DNA from: Calliopum simillimum
Lineage: Eukaryota; Arthropoda; Insecta; Diptera; Lauxaniidae
Assembly (NCBI GenBank): GCA_951812925.1
Contig: OX638368.1
Span: 10,619,994 to 10,683,993, forward strand
Length of the DNA stretch: 64,000 bases
Direction of reading: 5' to 3'
This document shows positions 1 to 12,429 of the stretch, piece by piece. Every line of letters starts with the position of its first letter. The first letter of the stretch is position 1. Position numbers and translations under genes: made by a program. The notes beneath the pieces are model-generated. The model made no database searches. It saw only the letters and a program-made list of their open reading frames with translations, and had not been told where the DNA came from.

Positions 1-2309
1 TCTTAAACACTTTAAACCATTATACCCTGATTTCATGGGTCCTTTTGACCACTTTTTCCAAAAAAAATACTGGGGTACAGCGAGTTAATTAATAATTTTT
101 ATAATTTTTTTACTATAATAACCCATTATATTCTTTTATAGTTCTTTTAAACCCATTTCTTAAAAAAAATTGTGTTATAATGGGTTAATGTATTTTGATG
201 AACTCATTTTTTCTAGCACAAAAATACAAAAACCTCAATATTTTTGTGATGTAGATCAAAAAAGCTGGTTTCATGAAATCAACGAAAGTAATATGCCAAA
301 AAGTTTTAGCGCTATCAGTGATGGTCGTCACGAAATTTCGTTCGTTTTCATGTATTATTTGTCATAAGTTAATAGAAAAAGTTGATGATAATAAAATTAT
401 ATCCCTTAAAATTAATCCATATATTTTGCCTCTATATTTTCCCCTAAAAAAATTGTAATCTTGCTCATTTCTCTTTCAAAAATTCTTCCATATTTATGAT
501 TCATTGACAACAACAGAATATTTAGCGAAATAAAACATTTAAGAATTCCGCAAAATTATTTAAAAATTAAAATATGCAAAACACATTCAAAACATCATAA
601 CATGTGGAACAATAAAAATTCCAACAAAACAATTGCAATACCGAAAGGGTAAAGTATACAGAACGTGCACTCTATAGTGAGTGCCCTCATCGTCATCAAA
701 ATTGTGGCGCGGTGCGGTGCTGCATTCACTGCACCACACGCTTTCTAATCAACAAATCGTGAGTGGCAACAATCAAAATAATTAAATTTGTTATGTCAAC
801 GATGCAAAAATTAAAACAACTCACAAATTGCGCACGCGAACCATAACGAATGAACAGGCTGACAGACTGAATGACAACTGAATTGCCAGGGTGACAGCGT
901 AATGCAGTGATGAAAATTTGTATCACATTGCAGAGACAACAGCGCATAGAGGAGTGAGTGAGTGGTAGTAGCAGCGCAACACTTGTAGGTGGCTCATGTC
1001 ACGTCAACATTTAGTTGTGACGAATGAATGTGATGCATGTGAAACATTTGCAATTGAATATAAAATTTTGTTTTGTTTTTTTGTGTTATTAATATCTATA
1101 TGCAATAAAATATTTTCAGTAATTGTTTATGTATGAAATAATGTAAAACAAACAAAAAATTAATGAATGTTATGCGAAGTTATGTTTCTGAATAACTGAA
1201 TAAAATCTGTCATATTAAAACTATTAGCATGGATTTGTGTGAGCATTCCAATTGTGATATTTGAATATTTCATAAACTTTATTAAAAACATAAAAATGTA
1301 GTAAAGCTTGACATAATTTATTTGTCTATTAAGCTAATACAGACCTTTTAAATTTACAACAAACTATTTTTTCTAGATTGCTTTTTGCATTCAGTATTCG
1401 ACTTTTTTACGGTGGAAAATGATATGTCTACTTTCAGGAAATACCTTTGATATGAAACAAATATTAGTCGTATAGACCAGTCAAATGAGATACTGGTGAG
1501 TTATTTGAGCACTAATTCCAAAGTTCATAAGTCTACCCCAATCGATAGAGAATTTTGCTTTGAACAACATATCAAATTGAGTCCTCCAAATTTTTCCGGT
1601 AAATTATGTAAATTATCATTTTTCCAGTGAAGCAAACAAACTATTCTCATTTTTCTACCACTCAAGGGTGCTTGCATACAAAATTTAGATAGAAACATCA
1701 ATTTTGCATGGGAGGTCCCTTAAGGGGTGAATAGTACGTAATATGTTTGATAGAAATGTTGGAGAGGAAAAATTAATGTGGGTTTGTGAAAATTTTTTTC
1801 TTCTCCCGGCAATGAGGATTTTTTTTGGTATTTTTATCAAAATTTTGTATGGTAGCCACCTTAAGGGGTACGGTAATTTACTACATTAGTACATTTGACT
1901 TCAAGTTAGTAAACTGAACCCAAGGAAAGCTTTAACTTTTATAGATTTTTTTTTGTCCCTAAGTATTACGTGACGATTGATAGGAGAAATTTTCAAACTC
2001 ATAGCACTTTAATTTTTTACCTATTTATGGCCATAATCTGCCACAGTGCATCAGCTGCATTGTTGCCCTGTTTAATCATCAAAATTTCATATAAAATAAA
2101 TGTATACTCCTGTTACCCATTGATGGAGCATAGGTCTAGAAGCAAAAGTTGTCATGCCAAATAAGGCTCTACAAATGAGCTATAGATCACTGATGATATC
2201 AATGATATATTAGCCGATCAGTGATGCAACGCAAATCTTACATTTCGTGAACATTGTGGGAAAAACTTTCAGTGATAATCTCTTGGTATAAGATATGCAT
2301 GGTTGACAA
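1..2309. other. AT-rich sequence with no recognisable gene
   Basis: No open frame here has a recognisable product. The stretch is AT-rich with scattered homopolymers. Around 660-1000 it is less AT-rich and looks like unique fly intergenic DNA. Around 1660-1880 two short blocks containing CTTAAGGGGT recur, which suggests an old dispersed repeat. Confidence 0.5.
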
Positions 2310-3571
2310 GATTAGGTCGTAAAAAACATGCTAAAAAGTAAGTAAGACATTCACGAGTTTTTATTGCAGAAAGATGAAAAACCATGAAGTGTTATTAAAT
2401 TAGATGGTGAAAATCGGGAAGAGGGGGGGGGGGGAAATGCACCCAACAGTTTTTCCAAAATATCTAGCGAACGAAGCAAAACTTCGACATTTTTTTGTAA
2501 TCTTTTGTAGAAAATTAAATTTGCCATTGAAATGGCTTATTCAAAAAATTTTTAAACAAAAAAGGAAGAAAAGCAAAAAAAAAGAGTGTTTTTTTACTAT
2601 TGCCTATAAATTTCTTAGGGTCAGAGAAAAGTAAAAATATGGCGCAACATAAAATAGAAAGATAAAATTTTCTTTAAAATGACTTATTAAAAAATTTCTT
2701 GGGTTAAAAATTTACCGAATTATGGCCAATGGAACATTTTTTATTTTATTTTTATTTAAGAAATATATGCATGTGAGAAAACAATGTTCTTTTAAATCCA
2801 ACTATCAAACTTAATTAAAAAAAGGTCAAACGAGCTACTTAAAATATTTAAAGCTAAAAAATATAATAGCCCAGGAAAATAAGACGAAAAAAGAGCTTCT
2901 GTGCGAAAAAATTTCCAGTGGAAATTTTTCACCGGAATTGTCTTTACACAAACTGTGAAAAGTCCATTGCAAAGTCGTGTGCACATAAAAAGTTATTAAG
3001 GCTCAAAGGTCGCTAAAATCAGTTTTTTGCAAATATCTCGCTAATGCCAACTTTTACAGAAAAATGTTTGTCTTCAATTTTGTAGCACAGGAAATTTCCT
3101 ACAAAAGTACGTTAAAAGTATTTGCGTACGACTTCTCGTTTAGGAGATCACCCAATTTAAAAAGTTATTAACAGTTATGATATGAAATACTACCTATGAG
3201 TTCATATTAAAATATCTTACTTTTTAAATTGCAATAACTCTTCAATGAGAAGTTGTACAAACAAACTTAAAATGCCGTTTGAAAGATAATTTAATTTTCT
3301 ATATACCGTACAAAATTTTTTTTTCGAACGGCTCATGACCTTAAAAATAAGGCTTCGAAATTACTGGTTTTTTAAGGATATCTGCGAATTGGTAAGTACT
3401 ACGATAAAAAGTAATGGGACCAAATTTGTAGAGAATTACAAGATCTACAAAAAATGAGCGATATGTGTACACATAGAAGTAACCGTTTAGAAGATATTCC
3501 AAAAAAACCCTTAAAATGCCAAAAAACCGGTTTCTATTGAATATCTTCTATACGGTTACTTCTATATGTAC

Positions 3572-5271
3572 TAGGGATTCCAATTTTTGGACTTTTTGCG
3601 AACCCGGGATTTCGGGATCATAAATTTTTGAATCCCGGGATCCCGGGATTTTTCGGGATTTGTATGAATTTTTTTTTTCTAATTAAAGCAGAATTCAGTA
3701 TTAAAAATTCCTAATATTTTGTCTTATATACCCCTACTACACCCCTACAAAGATATTTTATTTAAAAAGTGTAAAAAATATTAAAGAACAATTTCTTAAA
3801 ACAGGTTCATTTCATTAAACAATTCTCGCCTTTTTTAAAAAACAAAAAATTCAAAAATACTTATTTACTTCAAAAACGAACATAAAGGTACATTACAGCA
3901 ATATATGCTTAGTTAAATGCATACATATTTAATTATATAAAATAGTGTGATCAAAATTTTAACAAGTGTTGGACTTGAAAGGAATAACTTTTCTTTTAAT
4001 CAGTTTTATTATTATTAAAATATTTTTTTATGAAAATTAAAGCATTTATTGTTTTATCATCTAATTTATATCTTAATTTATTACATATCTGTGGACTTTT
4101 GACGAAACAACCTAAGTCGAGATATGACAATTCTCCAGGATTTTAGTCCTAAATAAAAAATTGATATATGCTTCTATTGGTATAATCGCCATGTCTCTAT
4201 GATTTCTTGTTTCAGAGATATAAAGGTGTCCCATAGTTCACGCAAGATTTGAAGTTATGAACCAAAAAAATAATAATTTGACAGCTGACACTTTAAGATT
4301 AGTAAAAATGTATGGAAAGAGGAGATTCAATGCTGCATCAACGAAATTGAGCCACATTATTGAAAAGTAGTTAATCAGTTTTAGGCTCTCCTGAAAAGTT
4401 GCCAATTTCGAGTTAGGTTGTTTTGTTAAAAGTCCACAGATATATAACCTCACACCAGGCATTGAAATAAGCTGCTGCAATGCCCTATTTCTGCAGAAAT
4501 AACTTCAAATTTGCAGCAATAACACTCAAAAATTGTAATAATAATATTTAGCCAAATTCATATTACTTTGTTTTTGAGTTAATCGTTGAAACTAAATACT
4601 CATTTTATTTTGCATATGACCGTTGTCTTTGGTGTCTAACCTCCCAATATGGGCTTAAATGTAGTACTCGGCAACTCTACTTTAAACATATTTTTACAAA
4701 TGCAAGAATGAAAATTTCACTATAAATTTTCAATTTTAAATTAAATCATTGCCATGATATCTGTTATTTAATATTAATATTCAGTGTTCAACAAACACTT
4801 GAATAAGGCACTAAAACAATTTTGAAAAAAATTGCAAATAATCAATAATATTATTTTTCTTATTTCAACCCCTGCTGCACACGTAAAGCATCTTTCTGAT
4901 TCAACACTTGTTGGTTGAATTGAAAAAAGATAATCGAAAGTTTTCTGGAGGAAATAACCCCTATCACCACCATTACAAAATATATCAATTTCTTCCATTA
5001 AAACGTCGGATAAATTATAAGATTATCTAGAAAACAAATTTTTTGAAGTGGTATTCAAAACTAGATTTAATTTTTCTTTCAAGTTTTTTGCTGCGTTTAC
5101 ATTAACTGTATGGCTATTGTCTTCAATTTGAGTTTTAAATCTAGAGAGAATAAGTTTTATCTCTTCTTTAATGTGATTTTTCTGTCATTTAACAAAAAAA
5201 AACTTGCAAAAGAAATCCCGGGATTGGTAGCACTATTCCCGGGATCCCGGGATCCGGGACTGAAATCCGTA
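3572..5271 (-). mobile_element. Degenerate hAT transposon with 8-bp target duplication
   Basis: The element is bounded by direct copies of ATATGTAC (3564-3571 and 5272-5279), the 8-bp duplication typical of hAT. Its ends are TAGGGATTCC on the left and, in complement, TACGGATTTC on the right. Both ends carry subterminal CCCGGGAT-rich repeats. On the minus strand the stretch at 4774-4998 encodes a peptide with PTSVESERCF followed by AAG, which matches the hAT C-terminal dimerisation domain. A second minus-strand stretch at 4238-4480 may be another transposase piece. The reading frame is broken, so it is inactive. It inserted into the centre of the palindrome. Confidence 0.85.
4774..4998 (-). 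pseudogene. hAT transposase dimerisation-domain fragment
   Basis: This 74-residue open stretch carries SIQPTSVESERCF and a following AAG, the signature of the C-terminal dimerisation region of hAT transposases, where (P)TSxxSER-F and AG are the conserved positions. The N-terminal BED finger and the catalytic acidic residues are not in an intact frame. It belongs to the element whose ends are at 3572 and 5271. Confidence 0.7.
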
Positions 5272-5945
5272 ATATGTACATATATCGCTTATTTTTTGTA
5301 GATCTTGTAATTCTCTACAAATTTGGTCGCATTACTTTTTATCGTAGTACTTACCAATTCGCAGATATCCTTAAAAAACCAGTAATTTCGAAGCCTTAAC
5401 GGTTATTCAAGAATATTTTTAAGGTCATGAGCCGTTCGAAAAAAAAAATTTTGTACGGTATATAGAAAATTAAATTATCTTTCAAACGGCATTTTAATTT
5501 TGTTTGTACAACTTCTCTTTGAAGAGTTATTGCAATTTAAAAAGTAAGATATTTTAATATGAACTCATAGGTAGTATTTCATATCATAACTGTTAACAAC
5601 TTTTTAAATTAGGTGATCTCCTAACCTATAAATCGTACGCAAATATTTTTAACGTACTTTTGTAGGAAATTTCCTGTGCTACAAAATTATGGACCAACAT
5701 TTTTTTGTAAAAGTTAGCATTAGCCAGATATTTGCAAAAAACTGATTTTAGCGACCTTTGAGCCTTAATAATTTTTTATGCGCACACGACTTTGCATTGG
5801 ACTTTTCACAGTTTGTGTATCATGCATAAATAAAGACAATTCCGGTGAAAAATTTCCACTGGGAATTTTTTCGCAGAAAATGTCTTATTTTCCTGGGCTA
5901 TAAGTAATGATATAGGAAGAAAAGAAAAATGAGAAGGGAAAAAAA

Positions 5946-7205
5946 TTAGGAGAGATGACGAAAGATTAATTGCTTAAATATTTTACAATTGGACACACTT
6001 TTTAATTCATGGGGTAAATTGTTCCATAAACGTATAGTGCTAACAAAAAATGACCGGGAAGACGTTAAACAGTTATAAGAGGGGATATTAAAATTTAAGT
6101 TCCTAGTTAATTGACTGAATTGCAACTTTTCATATAAATAAAATGGCGTTCTTGTTTGTACCAACTTATGTAAAAATATAAGATTTCTTGCTACGAGATA
6201 GTCAGATATATTACAGTTAAGGATGAGTCCGCTATATTCGGATATGTGATTATAACTATTTAGGCCAAACACATACCGGGTTACATAGTTAAATGCAACC
6301 TGCAGCTTATGAAGGGATCGGGAATCCAGTTTTGAAAAAACTACCTCAGAGTATGATACTATAGGAACTATCAGTTGCAATGCAAGGCGCTTTTTAGTTT
6401 CAACAGGAACAATGGGAGCAGTTAATCTAAGGTTACGCAACATATAGTAAAATCTACTCACGACCCAGTTTATATGGTCTTCACATGTCATATGACTATT
6501 TATAAGAAAACCTAAGTTACGAGCCTTGCTAACAAATTTTAATTTGTTACCATTAAGGTAGATGTCTGGTAAATCCTCAATAGAATATCTATTTCTCAAT
6601 ATCGGTAGTACCATAGACTTTGTTGGACTTAAACTTAACTTATTTTTAGCAGTCCAATCAGATAAACTTTCTAGGTCTTCATTAATCCTGCAACATAAGT
6701 CTTCAACTAAGCCAATGGGACGACTAACATACAATTGTACATTATCCGCATACGCGTGCATAGATACGTTCTTGTACATTGTAAAAATATCATTTAAAAA
6801 CAAAATAAATAACAGGGGACCAAGGACAGAGCCTTGGGGAACTCCACTGCTCAAGCCTTTATAGTTTGAATGTAAATTTTCAATTTTTACTCTTTGAGTT
6901 CTGTCATCAAGGTAGCTTTTGATAAACGCGACTGCAGTCTCTGAGAAACCAAAGAACAATTTTAGTTTTCTACACAGCAAGATATGATCTACACTATCAA
7001 ATGCTTTCGAAAAATCTAGGAGACCTAACAAAGTTAAATGATCTTTATCAAAAGCTAATCTTATATCACCAGTTACCTTTAAAATTGCACTCCAGCAACT
7101 AAGTATGTCCTGGGCGAAAACCAGACTGAAACGGAGAAATGAGGTTATGCCTATTTACATAGTTTGAGATTTGGTCAGCCGTCAAAGACTCACATACTTT
7201 AGAAA
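5946..7205 (-). pseudogene. LINE reverse transcriptase relic (jockey/CR1/L2-like)
   Basis: The frame from 7031 down to 5946 covers most of a non-LTR reverse transcriptase. It has LLDFSKAFDSVDH, then SSGVPQGSVLGPLLF, then the catalytic box as YADN instead of YADD. A C-terminal tail with RLWNNLP is typical of jockey/CR1/L2-type LINEs. Upstream, 7205 to about 7100 continues the domain (SGFRPGH) in another frame, so there is at least one frameshift. The endonuclease and ORF1 are missing, as expected for 5' truncation. The changed second catalytic Asp and the frameshift mean it is dead. Clade assignment is from motif memory only. Confidence 0.85.
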
Positions 7206-7220
7206 GGGATGAAAATTTTC

Positions 7221-7498
7221 TTTATGCGATCGGAAAAACGTTTTTTACGCAAAACCAAAGCATCTTAGGAAAAAAGGCTTACGGCAAAAAATGCTTAGAA
7301 CCATCCAAAAGACACGTGAGAATTTTTTGGAAATTTTTTATTTTTTATGTCAAGTTTTGAAAACTTATAAAATGCCCCCAAAAATTATGAAAAATATCAT
7401 ATATATTTCTTGAACAATTTTAAGCATTTTTTGCTGTACACACTTTTTTCGTAAGATGCTTTGGTTATGAATAAAAACCATTTTTCCGACCGCATAAA
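7221..7498. mobile_element. MITE, family M1, copy 1
   Basis: A 278-bp non-coding inverted-repeat element. The left end TTTATGCGATCGGAAAAA matches the complement of the right end TTTTTCCGACCGCATAAA. The inner arms share CAAAGCATCTTA and AAAAATGCTTA blocks. Related copies lie at 14537-14861 and 54737-55002, and a diverged one near 29730-29945. It abuts the 5' truncation point of the LINE relic. Confidence 0.75.
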
Positions 7499-7909
7499 TA
7501 AAACTTCTGTTTTTAAGTGGCAATATTTCAGTAAATTTTTAACATAAGAAATTTTTAAGTAAACCATTTTATATGAAATTTTATTTACTTTTTTTATATA
7601 AGTTTTTACCTATCTCTGACCCTAAAAAAATTTATAGTAAAATAACACAAGCATTCTTTTTTTTTTTCTCTCTTTTTTGTTTCCAAATTTTTAGTACAGG
7701 AAATTTTTAGTATAGGAAATTTTTATTAAATTTTTCGAATAAACTATTTTGATAGAAAATTTAATTATCAACTAAAAGTTTTCTAAAGAAAATATCGAAA
7801 TTTTGCTTTGTTCGCTAAACATTTTGAAACATTTTGTCATCTTTAGTGGCCAATTCCTGTTGTAATAAAAACCCGTAAACATTTTACTTCCTTTTAAAAT
7901 TACCTAATC

Positions 7910-9589
7910 AATAGACTGTTAAGTTACTTCAATGTCTGAAATAGTGATATTTTCCTCACTTTAAAAGTATTTTTTAATTCTTTAAAATTTTGCCACAAAT
8001 ATTGAGACCGAAAAGAAAAATGTGTTTTTTGTTGAATGTTTTAATCATTGCATTTCTCTTCTTTTTTTTCATAAAAACATACACAGACAACAGACAAATT
8101 GTAAGCACGAATAAGCTTTACAATTGTTGCTGCTGTTAATTTTTCATCATGTTGCATGTTAATTGTGCTGCCAACAACGAACGATTTACACTTTGCAAGT
8201 CAATCGTTTTAATGTTGACTTTTGATTTTCATATTTAATTACAGACATCACGAAGAATTCGCATTTTATGTAGGGTAAGATGTAAAAATTACATAGTGAA
8301 TAAATTTATGTTCAAATTTATGTATATTATATATTTATATTATTTTAAATTTAAAACGTAATAATTTGACTGTACAGTGTACACTGGATAATTGCATATT
8401 TAAACTGTTCGATATAAATGTAAGATTTATTGATTTATAATCAATGTTTAACTTTAACAAAATATAAAGAATTTTTTGATTAAAATTTGAGGAAATTTCA
8501 TTTTGCAACAATTTCAATTTCATAAGCTAAGGGTTTTATTTGCTGGCCTTACCTTACACACAGATATCTAATTCGTTCAAATGAATTGTAACTTTTAATT
8601 ACATGATGTTTTAATCGTTACTTTTGTTGTTTGGTTACCGTTGGTTTTTTTTTATATTGCTCTTTATAATTTTGTGAAGTTTAATCATGCGTGCATAACA
8701 AACAATTAAAAAAAATTAAACGCAAAAACCAAAAAATTATATAATACAGACTTTAATATTAAGCAGCTAAATTTATTAGTTGAATCAAATGTGATTTTAT
8801 TTTGCATTGGCTGTTGTAACTATACAAAGAAAACTGAATATATGGAACAAAAACGGACCAAAAAGGATCAAAAACAGACAGTTTGTCATTTTTCTTTTAA
8901 AAAACGTTATCATCTATAGAAAGAAAGCTTGTAATGCAGAAGAAAAATTAATCCAAAATGGACAAACGGAATGAGATCTGCTAAAATTGTTGAGTACTCT
9001 TGCTAGATGATGCTTTTTCATTAAAACTGGGTGAAAATGCTCAAGTGGGCATATCATATCGGATTGAGTCTTTATAAAGAATGTTGTAAATGAGAGATAC
9101 GAGCTATCAGAAAATTTAAAACAGTTACATATCCTTTAAAGTCCTTAAATATTCGTGTGGATAACTTAAAGCAAAATGAACTTAATGCAATTATAGTAAT
9201 CTTTCCAAGAAAACATGAAATTACATTTAACTCATTAGAGTGCGTGTGCAATCGGTAATGTCATCCTTAGGGCACATAAATAGCGTTCGGCTCCAATTGT
9301 AATGTAATTAAAATGTCTACATAAATGCAAATCGAATAAACGATGAAGCATGCGGTAATAAATTGAGCGTAAAAATTTGCAACAGAAATGCCGCGCTCCC
9401 GATTTCAATCCTAATTGAAACAACAACAAAATCCCGTTATTTACATACAGCTTATGATTCGAAGAATGATATCCTTGTAAAATTTGCAAGTGCAATATCG
9501 ATCCTATCGTAGCACACAAAATAGACAACGAAAATAATAATAAATACTTAGGTCAGATATGATGTAGTATGTATATGACTTACTATCTA
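7910..9589. other. AT-rich intergenic sequence
   Basis: No product is recognisable. Open stretches on the minus strand at 8335-8523 and 9235-9528 show no domain and are probably chance frames in AT-rich DNA. Confidence 0.5.
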
Positions 9590-10316
9590 ACGATATCTAC
9601 ATATATCCAGTTGGTCCTATTAAGGTAATTGACCAGCAAACCGAATTTAATGTCAGCGATTTCCCATAGCACATTGATGAAAGGGTTTTCCCTTGATTTA
9701 AGTCTAGCTCTAAGTATACAAGCTTGAATTATTCCGGTTTCATTCATGGATTCTAACCAGGCAGTGAGACACTCTTCTACTCCAAGCCCAGTAAGCTCAT
9801 CCTTAGTAACTTCAATACGATTAATATTATAATAACCCTAGATATCAAGAAAGAGCGTGGATTGGCGGAAATCAGGAGATCTCTTAGAGTACGTAGGACT
9901 ATATGAAGAACTGTTTCGATAGATTTTTCCTTGAGGTGTGAATGCTGTGAAGTATAAAGAAGAGGTGCTTACTAGCAATGATTTATAAGGTTGAAGGCTG
10001 TTTTACGACCAGAGAATTCTGTCTTTGGCATTTATTAAACTAAGAATAACTGGCAGAGAATTATGAATTGGATTAGTACCAATAGATAAATATCGTATGT
10101 TCTTACAGCCAGAAAGTGAGTTTGAACTAAAATCTCTAGCATTTTCCGAAGAGCTTATGGAGCTTACATTACTCTCTAGTTCGTTAATGATTTGTGGTTG
10201 TTTATTAAGCTTTGATTTGACTATTCTCTCAAATACGGTGCGAGTAAAATTTTTGATATTTTTAAAAGTGGAGGATCTTCTACCTTGAATTTTACTTGGA
10301 AGAGGAACCATCTATT
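9590..10316 (-). pseudogene. LINE relic: region after the endonuclease (linker)
   Basis: Minus-strand open stretches at 10311-10003 (102 codons) and about 9850-9590 (about 85 codons) lie directly downstream, in LINE orientation, of an endonuclease end at 10715-10860. The first resembles the linker between endonuclease and reverse transcriptase of R1/jockey-type LINEs in position and general composition. The second I do not recognise. The relation to a LINE rests mainly on the neighbouring endonuclease piece. Stops and frame changes show it is decayed. Confidence 0.4.
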
Positions 10317-10714
10317 GATGCCCCAGACGAAAAGTAGGATGTTTTATTTCTCCCACGAAAGCAACGATGTTTTATATTTTTGGAGGTAAAGTAAGATGTT
10401 TCATATGTTTTTACGAAAAGTAGAACGTTTTCTACTAAATGAATATATAATGAAACAACGTTATTTTCATACGAGACATCGAAACGTCCTAGTTTTTATC
10501 CAAAATGTTAAGACATCCTATTTTTTGACATAAAATCTTTAACGTCTTAGTTTTTGACATAAAACTTTGAAAAAATCTAGTTTTGGTCTTATGTAATGAA
10601 ACAATTTAGTTTTCATCAAAATTAGTTTGAAACATCCTACTTTTCTTCCAATAATCAATGACAACCTAATTTTCGTTGGAGAAAAGAACCATCCTACTTT
10701 TCGTCTCAGGCATC
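10317..10714. mobile_element. Foldback element with tandem GAAAAGTAGGATG-type subrepeats
   Basis: The ends are inverted copies: GATGCCCCAGACGAAAAG on the left and the complement of GATGCCTGAGACGAAAAG on the right. The inside is made of many short degenerate units based on CGAAAAGTAGGATGTTTT, forward in the left half and inverted in the right half. It has no coding capacity. It splits a minus-strand LINE relic just after the SDQ (usually SDH) motif of the endonuclease. Confidence 0.75.
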
Positions 10715-10860
10715 GCTTTGATCCGAGAAAGATTTTTTGGTAAGAACTTTCCAATTTTCTACTCTAATGTCAGAGCGTGTCGATAAAAGAGCAACATCTA
10801 AAACTTGCTCCAAGCCCGTAAAATTTCCGTGCTTAGAAAAACAAAAGTGGATGTGCTACC
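10715..10860 (-). pseudogene. LINE endonuclease C-terminal fragment
   Basis: On the minus strand an open stretch reads LEQVLDVALL, then VENWKV, then KKSFSDQS. This follows the pattern at the end of LINE AP-type endonucleases (LDLxL, NWxV, SLSDH). The His of the conserved SDH is Gln here, consistent with decay. The reading is cut by the foldback element at 10317-10714 and appears to resume beyond it. Confidence 0.5.
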
Positions 10861-11199
10861 AGTGTTACAAATTGATGTACGTATGTTGTAGTTAATGATA
10901 AAATTGAAGAAAAACTCACTTATCCGAGGCGCACTTTGAATGCCTCAGCTTAATTTGGACGAACTTCAAAATCAGTCAGAGAGACCGTATCGTCCCCATC
11001 AATGCTTATGGCGACCAATAGTCTAAGGACTGCCCCAGAAAAATTTGATCCTTTAATTCCTTAAGATTATGATTTACCTGATGATCGTGCAGGTCGAAAT
11101 ATGGGTGCTAGATTTTCTATATAACATGACGATTAAAAAAATTTATAACACTTGGCAAACAAACTTCAGACGATAAAAATATCTAGCAATCAAGAAAAA

Positions 11200-12100
11200 A
11201 AGAGCAAACTCATTTTGTACACTTGCATGCAAAAACGAGAATTAAAATATTCAGCCATAGCTAAACAAACAGGTGCATCAAAAATCGCTGTCCAAAGGGT
11301 TATTTTGAATTAAAGAAAGGGTCAACTTATTTCGCGGAAAAAGAGTTTAGGTAGAAAAGCCAGTATAGACCCACAATTGGGGAAAAAAAGTAAAGCGCCT
11401 TTTTAATCAGAATCCCAACACTTCAGAACGAGATATGGCTGCCAGAGCAAGAACCTCAAAATTTTCTATAAACAAACTAAAGAAAGAACTTAAGCTAAGA
11501 ATCTACAGAGTTCAAAAAGTATCAAACCGTTCCGATGAAAAGCAGTTAGAGGCTCAAAAGCGAGCTCGAAAGTTATATGTCGGTTACCTGTCTTAATTTG
11601 ACTGCTACATAATGGACGATGAAACATACGTTAAGGCAGATTTTAAACAGCTAACAAGACACGAATTTTACACCTGTTCGGAGGAGGGGCAGACTCAGAG
11701 CAAATTTAAAGAGAAGAAAATTACAAAATTTCCCAAGCAGTATATGGTTTGGCAGGCCATATGCACATGCGGTCTGAGGAGCATTTTTTTGTAACACTGG
11801 GCACAATTAACTCAAAAATTCATATTGATGAATGCTTTGAAAAACGTTTTTTGCCATTAATTCGTGAGCACGGAGGTACTGTAATGTTCTGGTGTGATTT
11901 AGCAACCTCTCACTACTCTAGAGCCACCATAAAATGGTACAAAAGCAATAATGTAAATTTTGTTCCCAAAAATGCGAATCCCCTATTTTCCCAAAAATAA
12001 CATGAACTGCCAAGGTTTCGATATTGCGGAAAATGTTGTTTTACTCAGAAGATTAGGAACTAATGAATTTATAAGAAAAAAGTGGTATTTTACGTCATCC
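11200..12100 (+). pseudogene. Tc1/mariner-type transposase, broken
   Basis: From about 11200 a helix-turn-helix-like stretch (YSAIAKQTGASKIAVQRVI) is followed by stops. The catalytic half begins near 11600: MDDETYVKADF carries the first Asp, and FWCDLATSHYS near 11890-11920 carries the second. The stretch NVNFVPKNANP follows, as in the DD37E-type subgroup. The third acidic residue lies in a scrambled segment after 12000. A stop precedes MDDE, and a one-base frameshift sits in the T-run near 11786-11792. No convincing terminal inverted repeats were found. It is a dead ITm-superfamily element. Confidence 0.8.
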
Positions 12101-12429
12101 CATTAAGATATCTTATTTCAATGCCTTGAAAACATGAAAATTAATTTTTTTTTTAAGCGCAATTTAATTATACTTAATCGTTTTTAGTGAGTAAAAGTGT
12201 TACTAAAAGCTTAGTTGTTGAAATTATTTTAAAGATAAATTAATGTTTAAAAATATAAAAATTTAAAATAAAATTTGCTTGAGCAAAATAACAAAAAAAT
12301 CGGTTCTTGAATGTGCAAACACCTCAAAAAATTAACAAATTTTGAAGTTTAAAGTGCTGCTAAAAAAAATTGGAAAAGACTAGATTTATTATTATTAATG
12401 CAGAATTTGACTCAAAGTATTTTTACAAA

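Larger units (their letters stand above)
2867..5900. mobile_element. Large palindromic (foldback) element split by a hAT insertion
   Basis: The left arm (2867 to about 3563) and right arm (about 5280-5900) are inverted copies of each other. They start TAGCCCAGGAAAATAAGAC on one side and end in its complement plus CTA on the other. Without the hAT at 3572-5271 and one TSD copy, the element would be about 1.3 kb, almost all palindrome with a loop of a few dozen bases. The flanks show TAA on both sides, compatible with a 3-bp target duplication, but this is weak in AT-rich DNA. No coding capacity is visible, so it would be non-autonomous. Divergence between arms is low to moderate. Confidence 0.75.
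2310..7909. mobile_element. Outermost inverted-repeat element holding a nest of other elements
   Basis: A left arm (about 2310-2735) is matched by an inverted right arm (about 7500-7909). Both begin with GATTAGGT at the outer edge and share in order a GTTTTTATT block, an AGCGAACGAAGCAAAA-type block, an A-rich block and a TTAGGGTCAGAGA block. The arms have diverged considerably, perhaps to 70-75% identity by eye, so this is the oldest layer. Between the arms lie a palindromic element, a hAT relic, a LINE relic and a MITE, each listed separately. No transposase of its own is visible and no clear target duplication was found. It may be a long-TIR DNA transposon or a foldback element. Confidence 0.6.
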
